NCBI RefSeq assembly: GCF_000014685.1
Contig: NC_008321.1
Span: forward strand, 3,159,001-3,223,000
DNA length: 64,000 nt
From: Shewanella sp. MR-4
GTDB taxonomy: Bacteria; Pseudomonadota; Gammaproteobacteria; Enterobacterales; Shewanellaceae
Reading direction: 5' to 3'
The position numbers and the translations under genes are program-made. The notes beneath the pieces are model-generated. The model was not told the origin of the DNA. It searched no databases and worked only from the letters and a program-made list of their open reading frames with translations. Of the stretch, positions 33,357-42,112 are shown one piece after another. The first letter of the stretch is position 1; the number at the start of each line of letters is the position of its first letter.

Positions 33357-34766
33357 CTACTTGGCGACGCTATTGCTAACGGAATCTTCGCTAACGGCAT
33401 CAACAACGGTTTGAACGTCTGACTCCTGCTCATATTTACTGAGCTTGTTATAGAGGGTTTTAACGCTGATCCCAAGCTGCTCGGCGGTGTCGGTCTTATT
33501 GCCCAGACTCGTTTCAAGCGCTTGGTAAATGGCGATTTTTTCTAGCTCCTCAAGGCGCATACCTTGGGGGATCACTACATTTTCCTCCGCAGTCGTCTCT
33601 TTTTCCAAACTGGGCGTAAGCTGTAAATGCTCAGGGGTAATCTCATGGTCCGCCAGAATATAAGCGCGCTCAATAGCATGCTTTAACTCGCGCACATTCC
33701 CAGGCCAAGTGTGGGCCGCAATCGCCTCTAAACTTGAGGGCGAGAACGCTTTGCTCTGTTTTTCCGCCGCATTGCGATAGGCCAGAAAATGCTTCGAAAG
33801 TCCCACTATATCTTCCCCGCGCTCCCGCAATGGCGGCACTTGAATGGGGAAATGCGCTAAGCGAAAGTACAAATCTTCCCGCAATTGTCCTTGCTCTATC
33901 GCCACTAAAGGATCGCGGTTTGTCGCCGCCACAATACGCACATTGGCCTTGAGCACCTTAGGGCTACCGACGGGACGATATTCATTATTTTCAAGCACTC
34001 TTAATAGCTTAACTTGATGCTCTAGGGGCATTTCGGTGACTTCATCGAGGAATAAGGTGCCGCCTTCGGCCTGCTCAAATACCCCTTGATGATCACGATT
34101 CGCACCAGTGAAAGAGCCTTTTACATGGCCGAAGAGTTCACTATCGACCAATTCTGGGCTCAAGGCGCCGCAGTTAATCGCAATATAAGGCTTATTCACC
34201 CGCGGGCTGGCTAAGTGAATGGTATTGGCGACCAGTTCTTTACCTGCGCCACTCTCGCCGATAATCAACACATTGCTCTCGGCGGCCGACACGCGGCGGA
34301 TAGTGCGATACAAACGGTGCATAGGTAACGAGGAACCCACCAGCAGACCATATTGGTCTAATTCGCTAGCAAAGGGGCGAATGCGCGTCGAAGTGTTGGC
34401 AACCAGATGCTGGGCAAAATCCGCTAAGGTTTCGCACAGCAACGACATATCGATGGGCTTACGGAAATGGTAGCCCGCGTATTTGGATAAGAGTTTATCG
34501 AGATGAGGATTCGGTAGGCCATCGGAGAGGAAAATAAACTCCACATCCGCAATGGCGCTGGACTCGAGTAAGGCTAAGTAATCCTCACGGCTTAGACGGG
34601 GCAGCTCAATGATCGCCACATCGATACGATTGGCCTCCAGCTGACTAATCCAAGATAAATCATCGGTACTGCGTAGCTTGTTGTAGGTCTGCGCGCCCTC
34701 GAGCTGCACTAATGCCTGCTCGGTCTCGACGTCCTGTAGATGATAGAAAAGCGTTGGTCGGATCAT
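33357..34766 (-). CDS. Sigma-54 dependent activator with atypical receiver domain
   Basis: This 469-residue protein of the NtrC family has three parts. The N-terminal receiver-like domain (1-122) has Glu54 where the phosphorylated Asp normally lies, while Lys103 of FRKP is kept. The AAA+ domain has Walker A GESGAGKE (170-177), GSFTGA (217-222, a variant of the sigma-54 contact loop GAFTGA) and Walker B TLFLDE (237-242). The C-terminus is a Fis-type HTH (GNKTDTAEQLGISVKTLYNK). With Glu in place of Asp it may be always active or controlled in another way. It is convergent with the fusion gene and divergent from DUF2383; two sigma-54-like promoters nearby make those genes probable targets. Confidence 0.9.
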   Translation of the reverse strand: MIRPTLFYHLQDVETEQALVQLEGAQTYNKLRSTDDLSWISQLEANRIDVAIIELPRLSREDYLALLESSAIADVEFIFLSDGLPNPHLDKLLSKYAGYHFRKPIDMSLLCETLADFAQHLVANTSTRIRPFASELDQYGLLVGSSLPMHRLYRTIRRVSAAESNVLIIGESGAGKELVANTIHLASPRVNKPYIAINCGALSPELVDSELFGHVKGSFTGANRDHQGVFEQAEGGTLFLDEVTEMPLEHQVKLLRVLENNEYRPVGSPKVLKANVRIVAATNRDPLVAIEQGQLREDLYFRLAHFPIQVPPLRERGEDIVGLSKHFLAYRNAAEKQSKAFSPSSLEAIAAHTWPGNVRELKHAIERAYILADHEITPEHLQLTPSLEKETTAEENVVIPQGMRLEELEKIAIYQALETSLGNKTDTAEQLGISVKTLYNKLSKYEQESDVQTVVDAVSEDSVSNSVAK

Positions 34767-35019
34767 CTTGTGCCACTCCCTGTGAATGAAGCACCACTGT
34801 ATGCCAGCCGTGAAATTTTAACAATCTCAACGGTAAGAGTTGCCGATAATATGCGAGGCACTGGCGACAATGGATAAATATCATCAGTTAAATCAAGTCA
34901 TTAACTTATCATTAAAAAGTGAACGAAATATGCATAGAAGCTGAATGAAACTGAAATTTCCATAAAATGTTGGGCAATCCGTGTCGGCGGAGCAGCCCAA
35001 ACTACCACAGGAGGTCGTT

Positions 35020-35496
35020 ATGACGTCTAATGTTGCGCAACATCAGACCGAGTTGAGCGCCGATATTAAGCTGGTTAATGAGTTAATCGAGCTGACCCAA
35101 ACCGGCGTGGATTTTTATACTCGGGCCAATACCACTGTCGATGACTACAGCCTAAAACGCATTTTTATTGCCCAAATCAAGACATACCAAGGGATGCAGG
35201 CACGATTTAAGCAATTGCTCGCCCAAACATTACAACAAATGGGCTCGCACATAGGCCCGCACTCAGTGCCGCCGTCGCAGACTCGGCCCTATGTCGATGT
35301 CGATGCTTTACTTATTAAACAGCAACTCGCCGATGCCCTCGCCGTACTCTGTGAGCTTGAGCGTCAGCGCCTTAATCACCTCAAACAGTTAATTAAAAAG
35401 GCCAATCACCCAAGGTTAATCAGCCAATTGGCCGAGGATATTGCCTGGCTACAAATCCATTTGGATACCTTACACCTGCGTAGCCAAGCCCTGTAA
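35020..35496 (+). CDS. DUF2383 (PA2169-type) four-helix protein
   Basis: This 158-residue soluble helical protein has the ferritin-like four-helix pattern of the DUF2383/PA2169 family (LVNELIELTQTGVDFYTRA near the start). Members occur with stress genes; the biochemical role is unknown. The ATG at 35020 follows AGGAGG five bases upstream; a GTG 13 codons earlier is less likely. A terminator follows the stop. No sigma-54 promoter was found directly before it. Confidence 0.82.
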   Translation: MTSNVAQHQTELSADIKLVNELIELTQTGVDFYTRANTTVDDYSLKRIFIAQIKTYQGMQARFKQLLAQTLQQMGSHIGPHSVPPSQTRPYVDVDALLIKQQLADALAVLCELERQRLNHLKQLIKKANHPRLISQLAEDIAWLQIHLDTLHLRSQAL

Positions 35497-35515
35497 GGCG
35501 GCAATACCATCCAAT

Positions 35516-35541
35516 AACGCGGCCAACTGAGCCGCGTTTTT
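35516..35541 (+). terminator. Terminator after the DUF2383 gene
   Basis: AACGCGGC pairs with GCCGCGTT around a seven-base loop, followed by T residues. Confidence 0.88.
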
Positions 35542-35717
35542 GTTGCCTGCGATCTATTTGAGCTTAACGCCTATCACACTTAAGCCAAAAAGCTTAATCA
35601 CCCTCGGTAATATTTACATTTTGTCGGTAAAAAGCGCCGATTTGCCGATTAAGTCAAACACCTAAAACAGGTCACAAATCCGATTTATTCTAATTAAAAT
35701 CAGTAGGATAAGAATGT

Positions 35718-35733
35718 TGGCACGATTCACGCT
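35718..35733 (+). promoter_or_regulatory. Candidate sigma-54 promoter before the BON-domain gene
   Basis: TGGCACGATTCACGCT has a perfect -24 element (TGGCACG) and the GC of the -12 element at the right distance. Transcription would start near 35744, giving a ~25-base leader containing the GGAGG at 35756-35760. This is the better of the two sigma-54 candidates beside the sigma-54 activator gene. Confidence 0.7.
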
Positions 35734-35768
35734 TTAGTTCCTTCGAGATAACAACGGAGGATATCATT

Positions 35769-36317
35769 ATGAAAAACACGACAACTTTAGCCTTAACCAC
35801 CTTACTTGTCGGTTCTATCAGTTTAAATGTGGCCGCCGCACAGGATTGGAAAGACGATGCCAAAGATGCTTGGCTCGATGGCAAGGCCGAAACGACTTTG
35901 TTGCTCAATACTAACCTTAACTCCTTTGACATTATGACTGACGTGAAAAACGGCCATGTCACCTTAACCGGTCAAGTGGAGAGCAGTGTCGATAAGGCGC
36001 TCGCCGCTGAGCTCATCAAAAGCTTAGATGGTGTAAAAGGGGTCGATAACAAGTTAACCGTGATGAAAGAAGACGAAGGCACCAATGAGGTGGTGAAGAC
36101 CTTAACCGACTCTAAGGTCGCAACGGTCGTAAAAACCCGTCTGTTGTTCTCGACCGACGTATCGGGCACCCAAATTAACGTCGATGTTGCCGATGGCGTA
36201 GTGACCTTACAGGGTGAAGTGGCTAGCGACGCCGAGCGTCAATTAGCCCTGACCATTGCTAAAAATACCGATGATGTGAAAAAGGTCGTCGATAAAATCA
36301 AAGTCAAAACCTCATAA
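35769..36317 (+). CDS. Periplasmic double-BON-domain protein (OsmY-like)
   Basis: This 182-residue protein has a signal peptide cleaved after about residue 21 (NVAAA-QDW) and two BON domains (about 35-100 and 110-180), each with the GxVTLxGxV core (NGHVTLTGQVES; DGVVTLQGEVAS). Such proteins are induced by osmotic or envelope stress and are thought to bind phospholipid surfaces. It follows a sigma-54-like promoter and GGAGG, and a strong terminator comes after it, so it is monocistronic. Confidence 0.92.
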   Translation: MKNTTTLALTTLLVGSISLNVAAAQDWKDDAKDAWLDGKAETTLLLNTNLNSFDIMTDVKNGHVTLTGQVESSVDKALAAELIKSLDGVKGVDNKLTVMKEDEGTNEVVKTLTDSKVATVVKTRLLFSTDVSGTQINVDVADGVVTLQGEVASDAERQLALTIAKNTDDVKKVVDKIKVKTS

Positions 36318-36393
36318 TGGTCCTGACATTCAGCCCTTGCTAATTCAGCTCTTGATAACTCAGCTGTTGGTATTAGTCACTCGGGCAAAAACC

Positions 36394-36423
36394 ACAAAAC
36401 CAGCTTCGGCTGGTTTTGTTTTA
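36394..36423. terminator. Bidirectional terminator between BON and DUF3224 genes
   Basis: ACAAAACCAGC and GCTGGTTTTGT (11 bp) pair perfectly around a TTCG tetraloop, with a T-rich 3' side and A-rich 5' side, suited to stop both convergent transcripts. Confidence 0.93.
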
Positions 36424-36450
36424 TTGGCGCGATGTTATGTTAATCGTACC

Positions 36451-36867
36451 TTAGGCTTCGGCTTCCTGTTCGAGGCAGAAGCTAAATTCATAAAAATGTT
36501 GACCATTTTCGATGCTTATCGCCATAGTGCCATATAACCCAACGAGTTCACCCGCGCCAGAATGGGGGACAACCTCAAGGTGTAAGCGGTTTTGCCCATC
36601 GGTCATAATGCCAAAATGTTGCAGCACAAAACTGCCCTGTCTGCCGCACAGCTTACCCACCACTTGCTCTATCGCCACATAGCCCGCCGAGCCTTTTACC
36701 GCGGTCATTGCACTGAGCATTTCCCCTTGGCTACGGGCATCTAGCTCACCATAAAAAGTTTTATCTAAGGTCATTCTGCCAAGATTCACACCGCCCACGC
36801 CTGTGGCATAGGCACTCTCGGGATTGAGCTTAACATCAAATTTGCCCGTGACTTTGGTCATTTCCAT
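36451..36867 (-). CDS. DUF3224 family protein
   Basis: This 138-residue soluble protein fits the DUF3224 family, a small beta-barrel fold (allene-oxide-cyclase-like) of unknown function. Typical parts are the start (TKVTGKFDVKLNPE), the middle LDKTFYGELDARSQGEMLSA and SAGYVAIEQVVGKLCGRQGSF. The start follows a good ribosome-binding site (AAGGAGTG on the minus strand). It stands alone, 124 bases downstream of the orphan gene at 36992-37795. Confidence 0.88.
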   Translation of the reverse strand: MEMTKVTGKFDVKLNPESAYATGVGGVNLGRMTLDKTFYGELDARSQGEMLSAMTAVKGSAGYVAIEQVVGKLCGRQGSFVLQHFGIMTDGQNRLHLEVVPHSGAGELVGLYGTMAISIENGQHFYEFSFCLEQEAEA

Positions 36868-36938
36868 GACACACTCCTTGTTTTAATTTTATGTTTTATC
36901 TCAAAATCTTAGCTATAAAAACTGCTAGGTGAAATAAA

Positions 36939-36960
36939 TACCTCAGCCGCAGCTGAGGTA
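36939..36960 (-). terminator. Terminator of the orphan gene ending at 36992
   Basis: TACCTCAGC pairs perfectly with GCTGAGGTA around a CGCA loop; on the minus strand TTTATTTC follows. Confidence 0.75.
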
Positions 36961-36991
36961 AAATTAACTTAGCATACGCCCAGATATAAAC

Positions 36992-37795
36992 CTAATTCAG
37001 CGCTTTTATTTCCAACTCACTCACACCGATTTCAAGGGTTTTAGTCACCTTAGGCTCCTCTGCCATGGGTTGGCCGGCCGCCCTATCACGATAGGTAATG
37101 GCGACTTTATATGGCGCCTCAAAGGGATACACAGGTTCGATACTCTCCACCTCGATGCGATCGCCAATAAATACACTGCCCAGGTGCTGCAAACGATTTT
37201 GTCCATAATCTAAGCTGAACAGACCGAGGTACCAAAACACACCCGAACCTTGGTTAGTCACTATATAAGGCGCAACGAAGGGCATGGTCTGCTGCTTAGG
37301 ATCGTCCTGTAATGGCGCATCGCTTTGGGTATCAGGCTCTAATGCAGGATCAAAGTTAAGCGGCGTTATCCGCAGATAATCGAGAAATACCCGACCCTTT
37401 TCATCACCTTGTTGATAATCCCCCAAGGCAAATTCCGTTTGCTTGATTTTAATAAAGTGCGTCAATACCACGGGCAGTTGGCTATCGGGTAGCTTTACTT
37501 CAAAGGGATTCGCCGTATTTAAGCTGAAAAGTTTAAGCATCACTTCAGAGGCATTCGCCACCGGTTTTGCTTCACTTGGCACCACAGATTCGATGGCATC
37601 TTCGCTTGAGGATAATGCCGCCTCTTTAGCTTTAGCCTTAGCATCGGCCTGCGCCATGGCCTCATCGTATTGCAACACTTGGCCATCTTCCATGACCATG
37701 TAGATATCATCATTGGTCATGTTAAAACGATAAATGCCCGCAGCAAGAATACTGAGAACAAGGACAGTCGCCGCTATGGTTAATTTGACAAACAT
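36992..37795 (-). CDS. Hypothetical membrane-anchored periplasmic protein
   Basis: This ~267-residue protein has one N-terminal membrane anchor (about residues 3-23 from the chosen start), a Lys/Ala/Glu-rich spacer (ADAKAKAKEAALSSSEDA) and a large beta-rich domain, probably periplasmic. No family was recognised. I chose the ATG at 37795, nine bases after GGGGGAG; in-frame ATGs at 37801 and 37843 are alternatives. It is monocistronic, with a terminator after the stop. Confidence 0.7.
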   Translation of the reverse strand: MFVKLTIAATVLVLSILAAGIYRFNMTNDDIYMVMEDGQVLQYDEAMAQADAKAKAKEAALSSSEDAIESVVPSEAKPVANASEVMLKLFSLNTANPFEVKLPDSQLPVVLTHFIKIKQTEFALGDYQQGDEKGRVFLDYLRITPLNFDPALEPDTQSDAPLQDDPKQQTMPFVAPYIVTNQGSGVFWYLGLFSLDYGQNRLQHLGSVFIGDRIEVESIEPVYPFEAPYKVAITYRDRAAGQPMAEEPKVTKTLEIGVSELEIKALN

Positions 37796-37968
37796 ACTCA
37801 TCCGCTCCCCCAATGCGCGCTTTACATGCGCTTTCCACATCACTCAATTTCACCTGAATGTCGGAGCAGTATTACAGATACTGAGTTAAAGCGGAGCGGG
37901 AAAAATGTAAAAATTAACACTTTTTAGCGATTTGTCAGGTTTAGTTCAGCTAATCTTGCTTCCGACAT

Positions 37969-38559
37969 TCACAGGCATTGAATTTTTGCAACTTTGCCAT
38001 CTTCAAGCTTGAAAAAGGCATCCTGCGGCATCTCTTGCGCCCACAGGTCGTGGTAATCCAGATTGGCATAAATCCCGCGGAACACGGCGCCTGACAGCGC
38101 ATGGGATACGATGATCACTCGCTCTGGAACGGCGGGATCCTTCAGCCAATCTTGAATGCGTTCACTGATACTGGCAAACGACTCCGCATTCGGCGCATAG
38201 GTATACCAGTCGGCTAATTCATTTAACTCTGGCTGATTTTGCTTGATATCGGGAACGCGTACCTGCTCCCAATCACCCAGACCCAGCTCCTTTAAACGTT
38301 CATCTTTTTGTAAACGCTCAACGGGAAAGCCAATTTGTTGGCAGATGATTTCAGCGGTTTGTACCGCTCGCCCTAATGGACTCACATAAAATGCCCAGTC
38401 TTCTGCCTGTTGAACATACTCACTAAGCACGCTGCCAACGGTTTGCGCCTGTAATTGACCGAGTTCGGTAAGGGGTGAATTACAATGTCCCTGCAAGCGT
38501 AACTCTGCATTAAACTGCGTTTGTCCATGACGTAATAAATAAATCGTTTTTTTAATCAA
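37969..38559 (-). CDS. Histidine phosphatase family protein (phosphoglycerate mutase-like)
   Basis: This 196-residue enzyme has the catalytic RHG motif (Arg10-His11-Gly12 in LLRHGQTQFN), the second Arg in SPLGRAVQTAEI and the second catalytic His in VIIVSHALSG. It is a complete member of the histidine phosphatase family, close to cofactor-dependent phosphoglycerate mutase or CobC-like phosphatases. It lies last in the minus-strand series pgtP-porin-pseudo-phosphatase-phosphatase. This suggests it dephosphorylates or isomerises imported phosphoglycerate-type compounds, which is inference. Confidence 0.88.
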   Translation of the reverse strand: MIKKTIYLLRHGQTQFNAELRLQGHCNSPLTELGQLQAQTVGSVLSEYVQQAEDWAFYVSPLGRAVQTAEIICQQIGFPVERLQKDERLKELGLGDWEQVRVPDIKQNQPELNELADWYTYAPNAESFASISERIQDWLKDPAVPERVIIVSHALSGAVFRGIYANLDYHDLWAQEMPQDAFFKLEDGKVAKIQCL

Positions 38560-38628
38560 CTTAATAACCTAAAAATCATTTAAAGAGATGAATGTGTATT
38601 TTTACAATAAACTAACTTTGCCAATGCC

Positions 38629-39234
38629 TTAGGCAACGCTTTTACATTGATAATGGGAAATATCGTTATTGAGGATCAAATGGCATCCCTTGGCATCGGA
38701 ATGTAAGATACTCAAACTGGCTGGACGAATCGTATTCCATTTAGTTTCAGAATTTTGTTCCGTTAAAAAATGGTTAATTAACAATTTCACCATTAAAGGC
38801 TCCATCACAATTAGCACGTTGCCTCGGTATAATGCGCCGATATTTTCGACAATCTCTAATAGGCGTTTTTCGACTATTTTCAATTGAGCATGGATGGAGG
38901 AGCAAAATCTGCGGGATTGCGCCATCATGGTATAAATGCACAGGGATAAATCAAAGCATTCACCATTAATTTCAAAGTCGGATTTAAAATCCGCTAGGGC
39001 TAACCGCTTGATCACAGAGAAAGCGCGCTTTCGGTCCCTGTTTAATATTTCAGCTGTCTCTATCGATAATGGTGAAGAGCAAGAATATACCATATCAAAA
39101 CGAATCCCCCTTAAGGAATGTGCCAGCATATTCACATGCACCTCCCCAAGACTGGACAACATTGGTTGAGAAGCGACTGCTGGTTGGAATTCTTCTGTTG
39201 CGTCTCCCTGACTAATTAAATATAGATTGGCCAA
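38629..39234 (-). CDS. Histidine-phosphatase homologue lacking catalytic residues
   Basis: This ~201-residue protein follows the fold pattern of its neighbour (LYLI..G, then LSSLGEVHVNMLAHSL, then FDMVYSCSSPLSIETAEIL and LIVMEP). However, RHG is SQG (Ser8-Gln9), SPLGRA is SPLSIE and the second catalytic SH is ME. All four catalytic residues are therefore replaced, and the enzyme should be inactive. The frame is intact, so it is probably a binding or regulatory pseudo-enzyme. I chose TTG at 39234, six bases after GAGGTG and placing LYLI at the usual N-terminal spot; a GTG at 39288 is an alternative. Confidence 0.75.
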   Translation of the reverse strand: MANLYLISQGDATEEFQPAVASQPMLSSLGEVHVNMLAHSLRGIRFDMVYSCSSPLSIETAEILNRDRKRAFSVIKRLALADFKSDFEINGECFDLSLCIYTMMAQSRRFCSSIHAQLKIVEKRLLEIVENIGALYRGNVLIVMEPLMVKLLINHFLTEQNSETKWNTIRPASLSILHSDAKGCHLILNNDISHYQCKSVA

Positions 39235-39315
39235 TTTAATCACCTCGACTGCGCCATTAAGTTGGAAAGTTAGCCGAGTGCGATTCACTCAACGCGCTCG
39301 GCTTTATTTAACGGG

Positions 39316-40359
39316 TTAAAAAACGTAGCGAACACCGACAGTAATAACCTTATCGTCGCCAATGTCTTGGGTTATGCCAGACATTTGATACTCGCCTTCA
39401 TACATAGAAAAATGGGTATAAACGCGGGTCGATTTGGTCAGTTTCTTATCCGCGCCAAGGGTAAATTGACTGATATCCACGTCCGTTATTTGCTCATTTG
39501 GGCCAACGAGTTTAGAGAAATAGCCACCCAAACCCGAACTATCCTGACCGTACTCCGCTTTTAATGTCGCTCCCCATAGGTCATAGGTTGCGTTAATAAA
39601 ATAGGAGTCACCTTCCATATTGGAAAATTTTAAACTTTCGGTATGTTGGAAAATCCCACCCAGCTTCATGTCACCCAGCTTAACTTGGGTCACAAAACGA
39701 TAGGCATCGATATTGGCGATCCCTTTATTAATGGCGGCAGCAAAATAATAAGGGTTCTTTTTAAGGTCTTTATCACCCAGCGTGGTACTTAAGGCATACA
39801 ACTCATTATCAGCCCCATAGTTATCCTGTAATAAATAAGTCGCGTTGATATCCATCAGGCCGAATAACTTAGGCGAGTAATACCAAACACCATCGGCACT
39901 ACGCGTCTGACCAGAGACTAATTGATTAATATCCGCATTGGTCGTACCAAAAATATCGACTTTACCTTCGGCGGTTTTGAAAACCGTATCATTTCGACCG
40001 ACAAGCAAGGTGCCGTAGGCCGTTTCTACGCCCAGATAAGTATTTCTCGCCGAGAATACTTTACTGGAGTCATTCGCCCGATTAGAGGTATTGTTTACGC
40101 CAAACTCCATCTTGTAGACGACATTAATGCCATCACTGATAGCTGATTTACCTTTAACCCCAATATTAGATGAGTTGTTTTCAAGATAAGTCCCGCTCTC
40201 GCCCACCTTAACGCCGCTGGTACCGCTATAAACGGTGGAACTTAATTCGGAATGGGTAACGGATAAATCCAGTCGGCCATACACAGAGGGTGACTCATCG
40301 GCCAACACGGGTAAGGCGGAAATGGCAAATACTGAAGCGGTTAAGATTACTTTTTTCAT
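39316..40359 (-). CDS. General porin
   Basis: This 347-residue outer-membrane beta-barrel has a signal peptide cleaved after about residue 20 (ALPVLA-DES), the start VYGRLDLSVTHSE typical of Gram-negative porins, alternating beta strands and a terminal VRYVF with C-terminal Phe for BAM recognition. The constriction loop includes FGTTNADINQL. It lies between pgtP and the phosphatase genes on one strand, so it probably admits the same substrate through the outer membrane. The gap to pgtP is 90 bases. Confidence 0.92.
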   Translation of the reverse strand: MKKVILTASVFAISALPVLADESPSVYGRLDLSVTHSELSSTVYSGTSGVKVGESGTYLENNSSNIGVKGKSAISDGINVVYKMEFGVNNTSNRANDSSKVFSARNTYLGVETAYGTLLVGRNDTVFKTAEGKVDIFGTTNADINQLVSGQTRSADGVWYYSPKLFGLMDINATYLLQDNYGADNELYALSTTLGDKDLKKNPYYFAAAINKGIANIDAYRFVTQVKLGDMKLGGIFQHTESLKFSNMEGDSYFINATYDLWGATLKAEYGQDSSGLGGYFSKLVGPNEQITDVDISQFTLGADKKLTKSTRVYTHFSMYEGEYQMSGITQDIGDDKVITVGVRYVF

Positions 40360-40449
40360 CGTGTTTCTCTTACGTAGTTTGATATTAATAATGAGAAAAA
40401 ACGCTTTAAAAAGGTCATGACGATTAACCCCATGACCTGCTTAGGTTAA

Positions 40450-41793
40450 TCAATCAACCACAGTGACTTTTTTCGCGCGCCATACCGAAGCGGCCAGCAC
40501 AATGGAGAGTACTGAGGTGCCTAACCAGAAATATTGGGCACTACCAAAGTCATAATGCTTAACACCTGCGACTTCAGTTACCAGGATTAATTTAGAAGAA
40601 ACAATCTCTTGCACAGAGGCTGCGAGGTAAGAGAACAGTCCGATAAAACCTTTTACAGCACCTACCGCGTTTTTAGGCATTAAGTCACAGGCCGTTAAAC
40701 CCGCCAGGAACACCACCAGACCACCGATTGAGAAACCGATTAAACCAAGGCCAAAGGCATCCATCATGCGGCTCTCAGAACCCCAGAATAACAGGCTCAT
40801 ACCTATGATATTGGCAAGGCCGTATAAGAAGGTTGGAATATGGCGGTTAGCATTGAAAATTTTGTCAGAAATAAGTCCAGACAAAATAGCCCCGAAGAAT
40901 CCTGCGATGGGGTATGAAGACATAGCCACACCCGCGTCGATCAGGGAATAGTTTTTCTCCGATTGTAAATACAACACGGCCCATGAACTCATGGCATAAC
41001 GTGATGAATACATTGCCGCACACGCTAACGCGATAATCCATACCACAGGTTGTCTTAATACAAACAGTTGAGCTTTACGAATGGCTGCTGGATCATGGCC
41101 TTTTACTGATTCTGGTTCTTCGCCATATGCTGTTGCAGGATCGGGTAAACCATAAGTACGTGGACGGTCTTTTAACAGGATTAACATACAGGCCGCGGCG
41201 GCAAATGCAGCAATACCTGCACCAACAAAGCCAATTTTCCAACCAAAGAAACTGACTAATGAGGCGGTCAGGATCCAGCTAATGGCTTCACCAATGTTAC
41301 GCGAGCCGCCCCAAACGGAGTAAACACTGCCCCGTTGTTTAGGTGAATACCATTGGAAGATAGAGACACATGAAGGCGCAGAGCCCACAGATTGGAACCA
41401 GCCGTTCATCCCCCACAGGATAACGAAGAATAAACCAGCGACACCCATCCCCATGGCCATACAGGTAATGGAAGAGAGCATGAGAGACACAGACATAAAG
41501 CGACCAATATTGGCATAGTCTGCTAAGAAGCCATTGGAAAACTTACCGATAGCATAGGTAAAGAAGAACGCCGAGCCCATTAGGCCCAACTCTTCAATGG
41601 TCACAACACCCGAGTCGAGCATAGGTTTTTTCACCACACTCAACGCCATACGCACTACATAAAACATGGCATAGCCGAACACTAAGCCAATAAAAACTTG
41701 CCATTGATATTTTTTATAAATCGAGCGAATTTTTTCGGGCGTTTCGTCCATAATTGGTCGGTCCGCACCGGTTTGGAAGAATTTTTTTATCAT
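40450..41793 (-). CDS. pgtP: PgtP-like organophosphate:phosphate antiporter
   Basis: This 447-residue MFS protein of the organophosphate:Pi antiporter family (UhpT/GlpT/PgtP) has 12 predicted membrane helices. A characteristic early segment is YKKYQWQVFIGLVFGYAMFY, followed by VRMALSVVKKP; another is LWGMNGWFQSVGSAPSC. It imports phosphorylated three-carbon compounds in exchange for phosphate. PgtP rather than UhpT or GlpT is chosen because pgtC, pgtB and pgtA homologues lie divergently next to it. The ATG at 41793 follows GGAG six bases upstream; the frame opens four codons earlier. Confidence 0.88.
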   Translation of the reverse strand: MIKKFFQTGADRPIMDETPEKIRSIYKKYQWQVFIGLVFGYAMFYVVRMALSVVKKPMLDSGVVTIEELGLMGSAFFFTYAIGKFSNGFLADYANIGRFMSVSLMLSSITCMAMGMGVAGLFFVILWGMNGWFQSVGSAPSCVSIFQWYSPKQRGSVYSVWGGSRNIGEAISWILTASLVSFFGWKIGFVGAGIAAFAAAACMLILLKDRPRTYGLPDPATAYGEEPESVKGHDPAAIRKAQLFVLRQPVVWIIALACAAMYSSRYAMSSWAVLYLQSEKNYSLIDAGVAMSSYPIAGFFGAILSGLISDKIFNANRHIPTFLYGLANIIGMSLLFWGSESRMMDAFGLGLIGFSIGGLVVFLAGLTACDLMPKNAVGAVKGFIGLFSYLAASVQEIVSSKLILVTEVAGVKHYDFGSAQYFWLGTSVLSIVLAASVWRAKKVTVVD

Positions 41794-42112
41794 AGCTTGC
41801 TCCAACAGTTGGAAGTCTAGTTAGCCAAAAAATAACGATGCACATACCTAAAACCCATGTAACATCATTTTCACAGACACACTAATACCCAGTCAGACTT
41901 GCAACAAATTGGCAAAAACGAGTTAGTTTTGACACAAACTCGTCCCTAGAAAGCAAATTCCTATGTGTTAGTACAAAGCGGAATCGATAAAGATGACTTA
42001 AGCTATTTCAAACCCAAAAAAATCGAGTCAAATTTGACTCAACCACCGCAAAACAAAAATTAAAAATTTTAAAAAATATGCGTGTTGAGTCACCAATTAA
42101 GGTGTGAATGGC
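41794..42112. promoter_or_regulatory. pgtP-pgtC divergent intergenic region with palindromes
   Basis: The 319-base gap carries the perfect 16-base palindrome GAGTCAAATTTGACTC at 42025-42040. It also has the inverted repeat ACGAGTT (41918-41924) / AACTCGT (41937-41943) enclosing TTTTGACACA, and a TTGAGTCA half-site near 42085. The shared GAGTCAAA/TTTGAC unit suggests several sites for one regulator, most simply the PgtA-like protein. No good sigma-54 promoter was found on either strand. Confidence 0.6.

Noticed and set aside
34767..35019. Sigma-54 promoter before the DUF2383 gene
   Set aside because: Several GG dinucleotides were tested, but none has GC at the correct distance on the plus strand.
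41794..42112. Sigma-54 promoter for pgtP or pgtC
   Set aside because: No GG-N10-GC pattern with supporting bases on either strand, in line with the degenerate PgtA-like AAA+ domain.
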